Positions 5,087 through 5,263 of a DNA stretch of 5,263 nt are shown piece by piece. Under the pieces are notes generated by a model. It was not told the DNA's origin. It saw nothing but the letters and a program-made list of their open reading frames with translations, and did not search any database. Location: assembly GCA_027490875.1 (NCBI GenBank), contig JAIXXE010000178.1:1-5263 (forward strand). Reading direction: 5' to 3'. This stretch comes from Alphaproteobacteria bacterium (GTDB lineage: Bacteria > Pseudomonadota > Alphaproteobacteria > UBA2136 > UBA6156). The position numbers and the translations under genes were made by a program. Position 1 is the first letter of the stretch. Each line of letters starts with the position of its first letter.

Positions 5087-5263
5087 TTACGCGATGGGGC
5101 TGGTTTTGTCCAGCAATGCATTAAGGGCGGCGCTGAGTTCGGCAGCACTGGCGCCCTTGGCCAAGGGGGGGCCGTAACGCAAGGTAAATTTGGCACCCGG
5201 CAAGGGCAGGCGGAAGGCATCCCAGCTCGGGAAGGTGAAGCACGGGCTTACCTGCGCCACTGC
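5087..5263 (-). CDS. DUF374-type (lysophospholipid) acyltransferase family protein, C-terminal fragment
   Basis: The last 58 residues of a protein whose start lies beyond the right edge. The frame runs from 5263 to a TAA at 5087-5089. What is seen: the sequence FPSWDAFRLPLPGAKFTLRYGPPL (about 11-34) followed by an AAELSAALNALLDK helix (40-53). This matches the C-terminal pattern I know for DUF374 acyltransferases (SWD-x-F-x-[IL]-P-x-P, then a G-x-P-[IL] strand and a closing LE-x-x-LN-x-L helix). These proteins are commonly encoded directly upstream of waaA in alphaproteobacteria and are thought to acylate envelope lipids; the precise acceptor is not established. The catalytic H-x4-D part is not in the window, so activity cannot be judged. 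waaA begins 19 bp after its stop, consistent with an operon. The call rests on a short piece plus synteny. Confidence 0.72.
   Translation of the reverse strand, partial: AVAQVSPCFTFPSWDAFRLPLPGAKFTLRYGPPLAKGASAAELSAALNALLDKTSPIA

Noticed and set aside
4513..5124. A 203-codon + strand open frame antisense to waaA
   Set aside because: It is a shadow of the high-GC waaA coding sequence, with no recognisable protein features.
5068..5220. A 51-residue N-terminal extension of waaA up to 5220
   Set aside because: The extension is Pro/Cys-rich with no family match and overlaps the acyltransferase 3' end, which is read in a different frame; ATG 5067 gives the typical WaaA start.

Overview
The window looks like chromosomal DNA of a Gram-negative bacterium, most likely an alphaproteobacterium of unresolved order. 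The grounds are the lipid A/Kdo genes, the order DUF374-type acyltransferase > waaA > lpxK close to xseA (an arrangement I associate with alphaproteobacteria), and high-GC coding DNA (roughly 60% by eye). No RNA gene, CRISPR array or transposase is visible, and the gene-free gaps are all short (largest 127 bp).

Layout. On the + strand, the 3' part of xseA (exonuclease VII large subunit, 2-463) is followed after 24 bp by a complete exported M23 metallopeptidase (488-1360). Facing them, on the - strand, are a small glycine-rich membrane protein of unknown function (1365-1793) and, upstream of it, lpxK (1866-2891). A possible terminator hairpin lies between these two. On the + strand at 3019-3753 is a seven-helix membrane protein resembling the lycopene cyclase domain family. 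It is divergent from lpxK and convergent with waaA. Further right on the - strand are waaA (3793-5067) and the C-terminal end of a DUF374-type acyltransferase (5087-5263).

How the genes fit together. WaaA and LpxK act in succession in lipid A-Kdo core synthesis: LpxK makes lipid IVA and WaaA adds Kdo to it. The acyltransferase upstream of waaA probably works on lipids of the same envelope. The M23 enzyme acts on peptidoglycan in the periplasm. xseA is a DNA repair gene that shares the neighbourhood.

The main anomaly is the 3019-3753 gene. It sits on the opposite strand between waaA and lpxK, which are normally adjacent. It is clearly more AT-rich than its flanks, uses ATA, TTA and AGA codons freely, and lies between two 14-bp imperfect inverted repeats (13 of 14 match). 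It looks like an acquired cassette carrying a lycopene-cyclase-like membrane protein, with no carotenoid gene in sight. The window also lacks recognisable Shine-Dalgarno sequences at all five visible start codons.
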